Below are positions 8,515-16,842 of a stretch of DNA of 64,000 nucleotides, one piece after another. The position numbers and the translations under genes are program-made. The stretch spans positions 62,001-126,000 of the forward strand of contig NZ_JAVRHO010000002.1 in NCBI RefSeq assembly GCF_031846515.1, in the 5' to 3' direction. The DNA comes from Autumnicola lenta. Its GTDB lineage: Bacteria > Bacteroidota > Bacteroidia > Flavobacteriales > Flavobacteriaceae. Under the pieces are notes generated by a model. The model ran no database searches. It was not told the origin of the DNA and saw nothing but the letters and a program-made list of their open reading frames with translations. Each line of letters begins with the position of its first letter. The stretch's first letter is position 1.

Positions 8515-9978
8515 TCATGCAAAAGGAGTGAAATCCCTTGGCTCATGCTGCACAGTTACCCATTGCAGCCTTGTAAATTCTTCCAGCACAAAATCCCCAT
8601 TGAAACGACCAATACCGGAGCCCTTTTCACCTCCAAAAGGAGCATTTGGCTCATCATTTACCGTCTGATCGTTCACATGGATCATTCCGGTTTCAACTTT
8701 TCGTGCAAAAGCTACTCCGCGGGTGATATTTTTAGTAAATACAGCTCCACTTAAGCCATGTTTTTTGGAATTTGCAATTTTTAGCGCTTCTTCTTCCGAA
8801 GAAACCCTTATAATTGGTGCTACAGGTCCAAAAATCTCATTATCGGCAATTGGCATATCATCCCTTACATTATCGAGGATTGTTGGCTCCAGGACATTAT
8901 CTTTGGCCTCGCCTCCAATTCTAAGGATTGCGCCATCACTAGTACTTTCGTTTACATCTTTAAGAATTCGCTCTACCTGATCGTGATCTATTAAAGGACC
9001 CACAGTAGTTTCTTTGTCTGAAGGATCTCCGAATTTAAGTTGTTTGGTCTTTTCGACAAACTTCTCTACAAATTCATCTGCAACTTTATTGTCGACAATA
9101 ATTCGGTTTATCGACATACAAATCTGACCCTGATGCATGAATTTTCCGAAAACAGCTGCATCTACAGCGTCGTCTATATTGGCATCGTCCAGAACAACAA
9201 ACGCATTGTTACCACCCAGCTCCAGAGAAGTTTTCTTTATGGCTTCCCCTGCCAATTTGCCTATATTTTTTCCCACAGGAGTAGAACCGGTAAAGGAAAT
9301 AAGTTTAGAATCGGGATGAGAAACAAAATGATCTCCTATAGAAGACCCCTTTCCAATCACCACATTAAAAACGCCTTTTGGCAAGCCTGCCTCTTCGAAA
9401 ATTTTGGCCGGGAGAATTGCGCCCGTTACAGGTGTATCTGATGATGGCTTTAATACAATGGCATTACCAGTAGCGAGGGCCGGAGCAATAGAACGCATAG
9501 AAAGGTTTAAAGGGAAATTCCACGGACTTATAATACCTATCACACCCAAAGGTTTTCTGTAAGCCCTGCTTTCTTTTCCCGGTGTGATAGAGTCGAAGAT
9601 AAAGCCGTGCATTCTTGTAGGGAATGATGCAGCTTCTTTCATAATTCCAAGGGTAATTTGGATTTCCGTCTCCGCCTTTACCCGGGTACTACCGGCTTCT
9701 TTTATTAGCCATTCTACAATTTCCTCCTGACGTTGGGTGAGAATTTGTACTGCTTTTTGAATCACTTCTGCCCTTTTCTGCGGAAGGGCCTTTCCCCATT
9801 CTTCGCCCGCTTTCTTTGCTGCAGCATGTGCAGCATCTACGTCATCTGCATTGGCTCCCTTAATCATATTGATTTCCGAATTATCGTATGGATTAATGTT
9901 TTTGATACTGGCATCATCATTTCCTTCCTGCCAGTTACCACCGATATATTGTTGATTAAGATTAGAGTACTTTTCCAT
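8515..9978 (-). CDS. Aldehyde dehydrogenase family protein
   Basis: A 487-residue NAD(P)-dependent aldehyde dehydrogenase oxidising an aldehyde to the acid. Motifs are ISPWNFPLN (cofactor-binding Asn), LKPSSDTP, FTGSTPVG, the general-base Glu in LELGGNN, and the nucleophile Cys287 in GQICMS. The GQICMS neighbourhood and overall pattern resemble the benzaldehyde/vanillin dehydrogenase branch, but specificity is not provable by eye. There is no signal peptide, so it is cytoplasmic. It is monocistronic and convergent with the YpdA-type gene. Confidence 0.93.
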   Translation of the reverse strand: MEKYSNLNQQYIGGNWQEGNDDASIKNINPYDNSEINMIKGANADDVDAAHAAAKKAGEEWGKALPQKRAEVIQKAVQILTQRQEEIVEWLIKEAGSTRVKAETEIQITLGIMKEAASFPTRMHGFIFDSITPGKESRAYRKPLGVIGIISPWNFPLNLSMRSIAPALATGNAIVLKPSSDTPVTGAILPAKIFEEAGLPKGVFNVVIGKGSSIGDHFVSHPDSKLISFTGSTPVGKNIGKLAGEAIKKTSLELGGNNAFVVLDDANIDDAVDAAVFGKFMHQGQICMSINRIIVDNKVADEFVEKFVEKTKQLKFGDPSDKETTVGPLIDHDQVERILKDVNESTSDGAILRIGGEAKDNVLEPTILDNVRDDMPIADNEIFGPVAPIIRVSSEEEALKIANSKKHGLSGAVFTKNITRGVAFARKVETGMIHVNDQTVNDEPNAPFGGEKGSGIGRFNGDFVLEEFTRLQWVTVQHEPRDFTPFA

Positions 9979-10103
9979 AATTTTTTATTTTTAAAATATG
10001 GAAATGAATATGCAATGGCCGTTAAGGAACTTATAAATAAAGAATGTTTTCCAGAAAATTCAACAAATCCTATTTTCTTCAGAAGAAGGTTCAGAGGATT
10101 CAT

Positions 10104-10463
10104 TTACATAAAAACAACATCGGAATCTTTTGAAGATGTACTGCCACTTAAAATTCTCCCATAGAATTCGAGGTCGCATTTCCTGCTTTTGTAAGAATCC
10201 TCAAGCCAATTCAGCACCTCTTTTTCCGGAATAATGTGTACAGTAATATTGGGATATATAGAATCTGGTGAGGACATGTTAACTCCTACTTCCAGCACTT
10301 TTTTGTAATTATCGTAATGAACAAATTTGGCGAGAAAATTATGCTTAATGAGCTCCACGACATCCTGAGAAAGCTCTTTCCCTTGAGAACAATCCCCTAT
10401 TTGCTGTTTTACAAGAGCCTGAAGTGAAGATTTAACTTCCCCTGTTTTAATATAAGAAACCAT
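10104..10463 (-). CDS. Small conserved protein, paralogue A
   Basis: I do not recognise the family. The 119-residue soluble protein shares about one third of its residues with the protein at 10771-11139. Both start M-x-S-Y, share LSQD near residue 32, HNFLAK near 42, and DLEFYGR near the C-terminus, and end in a VV-x-M tail. The conserved ends and variable middle suggest a compact mixed alpha/beta domain. There is no signal peptide or membrane segment. The downstream gap to the aldehyde dehydrogenase start holds no recognisable feature. Confidence 0.75.
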   Translation of the reverse strand: MVSYIKTGEVKSSLQALVKQQIGDCSQGKELSQDVVELIKHNFLAKFVHYDNYKKVLEVGVNMSSPDSIYPNITVHIIPEKEVLNWLEDSYKSRKCDLEFYGRILSGSTSSKDSDVVFM

Positions 10464-10715
10464 AATACTACTAGAATGTTAAATTATAGAAATAAAACGT
10501 ATTTAGGACTTAAAAGGTGAAAATATCTTAATCCTATCTTCTCAAATATAATTAAAACATTGAGGTCACAGATTGATCTATACAAATATAAAATGTTAAT
10601 TACCAAATAATTAATTCAATAAATATTAGGCGACGAGAAATATCATATTCTATTTTTCCGGGTAGCGCAATTATATTATTCACAATATCGTTTTCGCCAC
10701 TAAAAGTTCAACAAA

Positions 10716-10747
10716 CAAAAAAGGCAGCTTTTTGCAGAGCCACCTTT
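10716..10747 (-). terminator. Intrinsic terminator after paralogue B
   Basis: On the minus strand AAAGGTGGCT (10747-10738) pairs with AGCTGCCTTT (10729-10720), including two G-U pairs, and the stem runs into TTTTTTG. It lies just after the stop of the gene at 10771, so the two small paralogues are probably separate transcripts. Confidence 0.75.
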
Positions 10748-10770
10748 ACCAGAAAACATAAGACAGGTTA

Positions 10771-11139
10771 TTAATTCATTAGAACAACCTCAGAATTTGA
10801 ATGGAGATTATTCCTGTTTATCAGCCTACCATAAAATTCCAGGTCAACATCCTTATCTCCACAAGAGCTTGCAATTCTTTCCTCAGCATCATCAAGCCTG
10901 TATTTATAAACCTGAATTTTAGGATAAGCCGCCTCAGACGTATCATTTCTGTCTTCTATCCCAATTTCTATAGTTTTCTCAGACCTGTTGAAAATTACAT
11001 ACTTCGCCAGGAAATTGTGTTCCAAAAGAGTTATAAAGTCCTGAGATAATTTGTTACTTTTCCTGCAATCCTGCAGATACTGTTTAATTAATATTCGAAG
11101 AGAATCTTGAATTTCGTTCTTATTTAAATATGAAGCCAT
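10771..11139 (-). CDS. Small conserved protein, paralogue B
   Basis: A 122-residue protein of unknown function, paralogous to the one at 10104-10463 (shared LSQD, HNFLAK, EIG, DLEFYGR blocks). Two diverged copies side by side with an intervening terminator point to an old tandem duplication with separate expression. The family is soluble with charged surfaces; nothing suggests catalysis. Context (aldehyde dehydrogenase on one side, selO on the other) gives no functional hint. Confidence 0.75.
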   Translation of the reverse strand: MASYLNKNEIQDSLRILIKQYLQDCRKSNKLSQDFITLLEHNFLAKYVIFNRSEKTIEIGIEDRNDTSEAAYPKIQVYKYRLDDAEERIASSCGDKDVDLEFYGRLINRNNLHSNSEVVLMN

Positions 11140-11485
11140 GATATATTAAGTTTTGTTTAATGACATAAATATATCCCATAAGCTCCCATTGGAAAACTTT
11201 TTTAGTCAGGTTTAACTTCAATCATTAAAAGAATGATAACAAAAAAGAAAACAATAAATATAATTATCTAATTTTCAATTAATTAAGAAATAACACCCTT
11301 AAAAACTAAAACTTTTTCTTAACTATGCGCAACTTCATACAAGGCAAAAGTTGTTCTAAATGGATCAATGCCAAAAGCAGATTTTCCCGAGTTTAAATTG
11401 CTGCCTATATATATTATAAGTATTTTAAAAGAAAAATTGGTTCTTGTGCTTAGAACCTTCTCTTGCTTATCGTAAAAGAAAAAAT
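11140..11485. other. Gene-free gap upstream of selO
   Basis: This AT-rich 346-base gap lies between divergent genes and should hold both promoters. I see no convincing TAnnTTTG box, RNA structure or coding sequence; a short ATCATT/AATGAT hairpin at about 11221-11238 is weak. Confidence 0.4.
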
Positions 11486-13039
11486 ATGCAAAGCCTTATT
11501 AAGAAAAATTACAAGAACGAATTTGTGTCTAAGTTTAAAGGAGACGAAAGTGGTGACCTTTCCCCCAGGCAAACTCCGGGAGTACTTTACAGCAAAGCTC
11601 ATCCTTCTCCTGTTCCCAAACCAAAACTCCTCGCCTGGACAGAAGATCTTGCTCAGGATTTAGGAATTTCAGAACCAGATGATGAAGATGTGGCAGTACT
11701 TGCAGGTAATAAAGTGACTACCTCTATGCAACCTTATGCAGCCTGTTATGCAGGTCATCAATTTGGAAACTGGGCCGGACAATTAGGAGATGGCAGGGCA
11801 ATCACCCTGGGAGAATGGGAAAGTCAGGGAAAAAATTGGGAACTTCAATTAAAAGGAGCTGGTCCCACACCCTATTCAAGAAGAGCAGATGGTAGGGCCG
11901 TGTTGAGATCTTCGGTTAGAGAATACCTGATGAGCGAAGCCATGTACCATCTGGGAGTTCCCACTACAAGAGCTTTAAGTCTTGTTTCTTCCGGAGAAGA
12001 AATCCTAAGGGACATGTTCTACAACGGAAATCCTGAGTATGAACCCGGAGCAATAGTAATGAGAACTTCGCCATCTTTCCTGCGATTCGGGAATTTTGAA
12101 ATTCTCGCCGCCAGGCACGAAATAGACAATCTTCAAAAGCTGGTTAATTGGACTATTGATGAATTCTACCCTCACCTTACGGGAGAGAACAGAATAATTA
12201 GCTGGTACAAAGAAGTTATCCAAAAAACAGCCAGTCTTATGGTCGAATGGCAAAGAGTGGGCTTCGTGCATGGAGTGATGAATACCGATAATATGTCTAT
12301 TCTCGGTCTCACTATAGACTACGGTCCATTTTCGTTTATAGATGATTACAATCCCGGGTTTACTCCAAATACCACAGATCTTCCGGGTCGTCGCTATGCA
12401 TTTGGGAATCAACCTTCGGTGGGTTACTGGAACCTGGGAAAACTAGGAAATGCACTCCTTCCCCTTTTTGAAAGACCTGATGAGCTAGAAGAAGCCATGC
12501 AAACCTATGAAGAGACCTTCTGGAGGAAATACTACGAGATGATGGCTAATAAACTAGGACTCGATAATGTGGAAAAAGACGATCGAACTTTAGTTGCTCA
12601 ATTTGAAAAAGTACTCTCTTCTTTAAATCCAGACTTGACTATTTTTTATCAGTTACTCACTTATCTTCCTAAGGATCTTCTTGAGGAAGAATCTATTCTG
12701 GATTATTTCAATGATAGCTTTTATGAGATTCCGACGGGCAATGGAAGAAAATCCTTCTTTGATTTAATACAAAAATATCAGGACAGACTAAAACAGAATT
12801 CAATATCAGAAGAAGAATCACGGGAAAGAATGGAAAAAGCAAATCCAAGGTTTGTTCTTCGGAATTACCTGTTGCACCAGGCCATCGAGGAGCTGGAAAA
12901 AGGAGAATCCTCTCTTTTTGAAAAATTAAGAGTAGCCCTGAAGGAGCCATATTCAAAAAATCATGATGAATTCTTTAAGAAGAGACCGGATTGGGCTAAT
13001 GACAAGGCAGGATGTTCCATGCTCTCCTGTAGCTCATAG
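11486..13039 (+). CDS. selO: Protein adenylyltransferase SelO
   Basis: SelO/YdiU is a pseudokinase-fold enzyme that transfers AMP from ATP to Ser/Thr/Tyr of target proteins and is linked to oxidative stress. Recognisable blocks include YAACYAGHQFGNWAGQLGDG near the N-terminus, the LQLKGAGPTPYSRRADGRA nucleotide loop, HGVMNTDNMSI (catalytic-loop Asn), and IDYGPFSF (metal-binding Asp). The C-terminus ends AGCSMLSCSS, so a Cys stands where some eukaryotic SelO proteins carry selenocysteine. The frame is open from a TTG at 11444, but ATG 11486 gives the usual N-terminus. Length, 517 residues, is normal. Confidence 0.95.
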   Translation: MQSLIKKNYKNEFVSKFKGDESGDLSPRQTPGVLYSKAHPSPVPKPKLLAWTEDLAQDLGISEPDDEDVAVLAGNKVTTSMQPYAACYAGHQFGNWAGQLGDGRAITLGEWESQGKNWELQLKGAGPTPYSRRADGRAVLRSSVREYLMSEAMYHLGVPTTRALSLVSSGEEILRDMFYNGNPEYEPGAIVMRTSPSFLRFGNFEILAARHEIDNLQKLVNWTIDEFYPHLTGENRIISWYKEVIQKTASLMVEWQRVGFVHGVMNTDNMSILGLTIDYGPFSFIDDYNPGFTPNTTDLPGRRYAFGNQPSVGYWNLGKLGNALLPLFERPDELEEAMQTYEETFWRKYYEMMANKLGLDNVEKDDRTLVAQFEKVLSSLNPDLTIFYQLLTYLPKDLLEEESILDYFNDSFYEIPTGNGRKSFFDLIQKYQDRLKQNSISEEESRERMEKANPRFVLRNYLLHQAIEELEKGESSLFEKLRVALKEPYSKNHDEFFKKRPDWANDKAGCSMLSCSS

Positions 13040-13052
13040 AATCCTGTTGTTT

Positions 13053-13074
13053 AATTTTCTTCTCGGAGAAAATT
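13053..13074. terminator. Hairpin downstream of selO
   Basis: AATTTTCT (13053-13060) pairs with AGAAAATT (13067-13074) in the gap between convergent selO and the glycosidase gene. The stem is AT-rich and the T run short, so this is a tentative bidirectional terminator. Confidence 0.4.
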
Positions 13075-13183
13075 TTATGCACTGAAAGAAAATCGGCTAA
13101 AATATTTTGCTCACTGTACTACAAAGTCTTAAACCGTAAAATTCTAAAGATCGGTAACTGCCAAAAAAGGGGATAGGCTTTAA

Positions 13184-14821
13184 TTAGTCATATTTGTAAA
13201 GCTCAAACCGCTGGATGGACACATCATCTACAAAAGAACGTATATGCCTTCCCTGGTGCGTCTGGTCTCCATTTAAATGCCGATAAACCTTCCACTGACC
13301 GTCTTCAAAACAACCGAGATCAGTTTTCAAGATGCCTACCCTGCCACTTTTATCTTTTAGGTTCTTCATCTTAAGCGAAACACCAAAACCAGCAAAATAA
13401 AACTCGTTTTCTCCAGTTTGAATAATTATAGCTCCGGAAGGTTCCCACTCTTCAGAAGCAGCATCGGGTTCCCAGCCCAGGTTAAAAGTATGTTCAGCGG
13501 TAAATTCATAGTCGCCCAGCACAAATTTTGCTTCACTTACTTCTTTATCCAATAACACCCCTTCAATTTTGCCCTGTCCTCTGTACTTATCCAAGAGCGG
13601 CTTTATTTGGTCAATAACTTTATAAACTTTAGCTAATTTCTTTTCTTTATGACTTAAAGGCTCACCCGGTATTTGTTCAATAGAAAAAGGTGAGAATCCC
13701 AGCGCCTCATAATGACCAATTGTGTAAAGCGCTTTTGCCGCCACGGTATTATCAAATCTATGTTCGGGAACAAAAAGCGGATTATCCTGCCTTACATACA
13801 AATCGTTCCAGTGCTTAAACCGGGGATTATAGAAGTCGGGTGCATAGAAATCAATTTCTGGAGAAGCTGCTTTCCACACGTCCAGAATGTGTGGTAAGGG
13901 TCCTGCACTTGGGTAATCCCCAGGTTTAACATCAGGCCGGTTAAGTGCGGCATTTACAAACGTTGGCAACGCATATTCTTCTTTCCCTGCAGCAGAAATC
14001 TGGTTTGTATATTTAGCAAAATAATAAGCCATAAAAATTTCATCTGTGTGTAATCCTTTGCCGAAAACTTCCGCCCAGTTTCCTTCGGTTTTGAATCCGT
14101 TTTTCTTCCATACTTCTAAAAATTCCGGGTTTAACTCAGACTTATTTTTTTGAAAATATTGAATTAGATCAGCAGGAACTTCCTCTTTAAATTTCCGGTT
14201 TGCCAGGCGACTATGATCTCGTGCCGATGGCAACATTCCAATTTCATTTTCCGGTTGCATTAAAATTACAGTCTGGTGCCCGGCATCCACACCTTTGATA
14301 TGTCGCATAAGATGTCGGTAAGCGTTTATTTCTGCTTCTAAGGTTTCTTCAGAAAAAGGGGTGAGAATTTCCTGACTTTCTCCCGATTCACTTTTAGCAC
14401 GAGGGAACCGCTGCTGGTCCAGCTTTACCCATGCGGGGGCGTGACTGGACATGCTGTTCTTCCATGCTCCAAACCAAAGAAAGATTAATTTTAAATCGTG
14501 CTTCCTGGCTTCAATTATTAAATCTTCTACTAATTTATATTGAAATTCTCCTTCTTTGGGTTCTAAAAGTTCCCAGTAAACAGGCACGAGAATGGTGTTC
14601 AAATTTAGTGAGTTCAGTCTTGGCCATACAGGCTCCATAGACTCCATCGAAGTCGCAGTAGAATTTCCCAGCTCCCCTCCCAATATTAAAAAAGGCTTTC
14701 CGCTAACTATCAATTGCTGTTCGTCCCCTACTTTCTGTAGATGAGGTATTTGTTCTTGTGCAAATAAGGTTTGAACCTGAACTATTGGGAAAACTATTAA
14801 TAAAAATAGTATTTTTTGCAT
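13184..14821 (-). CDS. Exported GH35-like glycosidase with DUF5597 domain
   Basis: A clan GH-A TIM-barrel glycosidase related to GH35 beta-galactosidases. After a Sec signal peptide ending near LFAQ come VPVYWELLEPKEG (barrel entry) and QPENEIG, whose Glu is the probable acid/base. VPEHRFD carries a candidate nucleophile Glu, and a C-terminal DUF5597-type beta domain starts at about residue 390. The frame opens at 14842, but the ATG at 14821 places the hydrophobic signal at the start. It is the most distal gene of the SusCD-type locus and would release sugars in the periplasm. Substrate specificity is not determined. Confidence 0.8.
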   Translation of the reverse strand: MQKILFLLIVFPIVQVQTLFAQEQIPHLQKVGDEQQLIVSGKPFLILGGELGNSTATSMESMEPVWPRLNSLNLNTILVPVYWELLEPKEGEFQYKLVEDLIIEARKHDLKLIFLWFGAWKNSMSSHAPAWVKLDQQRFPRAKSESGESQEILTPFSEETLEAEINAYRHLMRHIKGVDAGHQTVILMQPENEIGMLPSARDHSRLANRKFKEEVPADLIQYFQKNKSELNPEFLEVWKKNGFKTEGNWAEVFGKGLHTDEIFMAYYFAKYTNQISAAGKEEYALPTFVNAALNRPDVKPGDYPSAGPLPHILDVWKAASPEIDFYAPDFYNPRFKHWNDLYVRQDNPLFVPEHRFDNTVAAKALYTIGHYEALGFSPFSIEQIPGEPLSHKEKKLAKVYKVIDQIKPLLDKYRGQGKIEGVLLDKEVSEAKFVLGDYEFTAEHTFNLGWEPDAASEEWEPSGAIIIQTGENEFYFAGFGVSLKMKNLKDKSGRVGILKTDLGCFEDGQWKVYRHLNGDQTHQGRHIRSFVDDVSIQRFELYKYD

Positions 14822-15099
14822 GTTGACTTTAAAAAAGCTCATTCTCGTCTTTTACGATTAGAGACCTAATATAAGAGTAATTCTGTGAAGGCCACTTTTT
14901 CAAAATTTAAAGAATGTAATATTCTCATGTCTTCCGATCAGTTTTTCCTGGCATATTTTTTCACCTCTGTTGATTAAGCTTTGAGCCTAAGCAACAAAGC
15001 TGAAAAAAGCCAACATCTTCTTGCGTAAAGCAATGTTGCCTGTGGGTTCTCATGGCAAGACATTAGCCTGAAGTTTATAATAAGGGGGTTAATCTTTTA

Positions 15100-16242
15100 T
15101 TATGTTAAGGTTGTATCTTCTTCCGGGTCCACTTTTCCTTCTACAGGAGCATAGGTATTTTCTCCTTTTGGAACCTTCTTGTGCCAGTAGGACGCCAAAA
15201 TGGAACCGGTTATATTCATTAAAGGCCCAAATACAGCTGGTGCCAATCCCATAGTTGCTATTTTACCTATTTCGTTGGCAATACCCGAAGCAAGACCACC
15301 GTTCTGCATACCTACTTCCAAAGCAATAGTACGTGCATCCCGTTCGGTCATTTTAAAGAGCCGGGCGTACCAATACCCCAAAGTATAACCAAAAAGATTG
15401 TGTACCAGTACAAGAATTATCAGGAGCGCACCTATGTTTAAAAGGCTATCACGCCCGGCAGCGGTAATCACAACTATAATTAATCCTATGCCTAACATAG
15501 AAATAACTGGCATGGCCTGATCAAGCCACTTAACCTTTCCGCCAAAAAACTGATTAAAGAGTAAACCTGCACCAATAGGTATTAAAATCATTTTAACAAT
15601 ACTCCACATCATAGCTAAAGTGTCAATTTCAATAAATTCTCCAGCTAAAAAGCTCATTAAAAAAGGTGTAACAAAAGGTGCAAGGAGAGTTGCAATAGCT
15701 GTTATGGTTATAGAAAGAGCTAAATTTGCATTTGCTAAATAAGCCATGACATTAGAGGCCATTCCACTTGGAGAGCAACCTATTAATACAATACCTGCTG
15801 CAATCTCGGGAGGAAGATCACTTACCGTTGCTAAACCATAACCCATAATGGGCATTATAACCATTTGGGCTGAAATACCTATACCCACGGCCCGGGGAGA
15901 TTTAACAACGGCCACAAAATCCTTGGCGCTCATAGAGGTCCCCATTCCGAACATGATAATTTGAATGAGTGGCGTAATTAACATTGTTAATTCGAATCCA
16001 CCTATTTCCACAAAATATTGTGGATAAAACATGGACATGGTAACAGCTGCGAAAATCATGGTGGTAAATACAAATCCTTTTAACTGCTCATACCCTCTAA
16101 ACCCCAAAGCCAAAGCGGCAAAAAATGCTACGAGTACCGGCCCGGCATATTCCAGATAATCTGTAATAAGAAAACCAATGGCAGTAAAAAGTAAAATGCC
16201 AGCTATAATTAACGAAATGGAATAAATGTTCAACTGTTTCAT
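15100..16242 (-). CDS. BASS-family Na+-coupled transporter
   Basis: A bile acid:sodium symporter (BASS) family membrane protein of 380 residues with about ten hydrophobic segments. Family signatures are the FGMGTSMSAKDF stretch, the GCSPSGMASNVMAYLANAN crossover motif, and the EVGMQNGGLASG block in the second half, both typical of the sodium and substrate site. Despite the name, BASS proteins move diverse organic anions; plant BASS2 imports pyruvate. Between a PQQ dehydrogenase and a glycosidase gene it is a good candidate for taking up the organic acid made by the exported enzymes. That assignment is inference. Confidence 0.88.
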   Translation of the reverse strand: MKQLNIYSISLIIAGILLFTAIGFLITDYLEYAGPVLVAFFAALALGFRGYEQLKGFVFTTMIFAAVTMSMFYPQYFVEIGGFELTMLITPLIQIIMFGMGTSMSAKDFVAVVKSPRAVGIGISAQMVIMPIMGYGLATVSDLPPEIAAGIVLIGCSPSGMASNVMAYLANANLALSITITAIATLLAPFVTPFLMSFLAGEFIEIDTLAMMWSIVKMILIPIGAGLLFNQFFGGKVKWLDQAMPVISMLGIGLIIVVITAAGRDSLLNIGALLIILVLVHNLFGYTLGYWYARLFKMTERDARTIALEVGMQNGGLASGIANEIGKIATMGLAPAVFGPLMNITGSILASYWHKKVPKGENTYAPVEGKVDPEEDTTLT

Positions 16243-16262
16243 GAAAAGGTTTTATATAATAT

Positions 16263-16760
16263 CTATAATTTAAATGCTTGTCTGGCAAGAAGCTTCCAAT
16301 GGTCACCCTGTTTGACATACACCAGGACGTTTCCAATCCTAACGTCTACAGGGTCACCGGCATTTGTCGCTTTTGCTGAAAATACATGCCTTACTATAGC
16401 CGTTTCGTCCTCTATATGTATATTTTGATCGGATACATCTACCGAGGAAAAATTGAAATCTCCATTTACCAGATCATCAATAAATTCTTCTTTATTTTGA
16501 ACAAGTCCGCTCGAATGTCCATAAGTAATTTTATCTGAGATCAGCGTATCGAGAACAGACTCTTCAGGATCAATAATTGCCATATTTAAGGCTTCTACAG
16601 CTGAAGCTACTTCTGTTTCCGCAGATGCGGAGGTTTCATTTGCGGTAGATGAATCTACGTCTTCGGCTTTGTTATCACCTGAGGAACTACTTCCAGATTG
16701 GTTACAGGCGATAAAACCAATTAATGAAACTAACAGCATCCAATTTTTAAAATTTTTCAT
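16263..16760 (-). CDS. NTF2-like (DUF4440) lipoprotein
   Basis: The signal peptide ends in IGFIAC, a lipobox, followed by a Ser/Glu/Thr-rich linker of about 30 residues and then a SnoaL/DUF4440-like NTF2 fold. Visible features are AVEALNMAIIDPEESVLDTLISDK, the YGHSSG turn, and the C-terminal GDHWKLLARQAFKL typical of this fold. Such proteins can be small enzymes (isomerase, lactonase-like) or binding proteins. It is 20 bases upstream of the BASS gene and 82 downstream of the PQQ enzyme, so it probably belongs to the same transcript. Confidence 0.75.
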   Translation of the reverse strand: MKNFKNWMLLVSLIGFIACNQSGSSSSGDNKAEDVDSSTANETSASAETEVASAVEALNMAIIDPEESVLDTLISDKITYGHSSGLVQNKEEFIDDLVNGDFNFSSVDVSDQNIHIEDETAIVRHVFSAKATNAGDPVDVRIGNVLVYVKQGDHWKLLARQAFKL

Positions 16761-16842
16761 AAAAAACTTCCTTTTAAATTATTATTATCTACTAAGTTTT
16801 CTTTACCATAAACCAAATGTTGATTGAGGTAAAACTCTTTAT

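Noticed and set aside
8515..9978. Linking the aldehyde dehydrogenase to the exported sugar-acid pathway.
   Set aside because: It is cytoplasmic, 3.2 kb away across selO and the small paralogues, and resembles aromatic-aldehyde enzymes; a link would be speculation.
9864..10103. A 79-codon minus-strand frame ending within the aldehyde dehydrogenase start.
   Set aside because: Overlaps the dehydrogenase gene in a different frame and shows no conserved features.
12990..13039. Selenocysteine at the SelO C-terminus.
   Set aside because: The frame runs through to a TAG stop with Cys codons in AGCSMLSCSS; no in-frame TGA or SECIS-like hairpin is seen.
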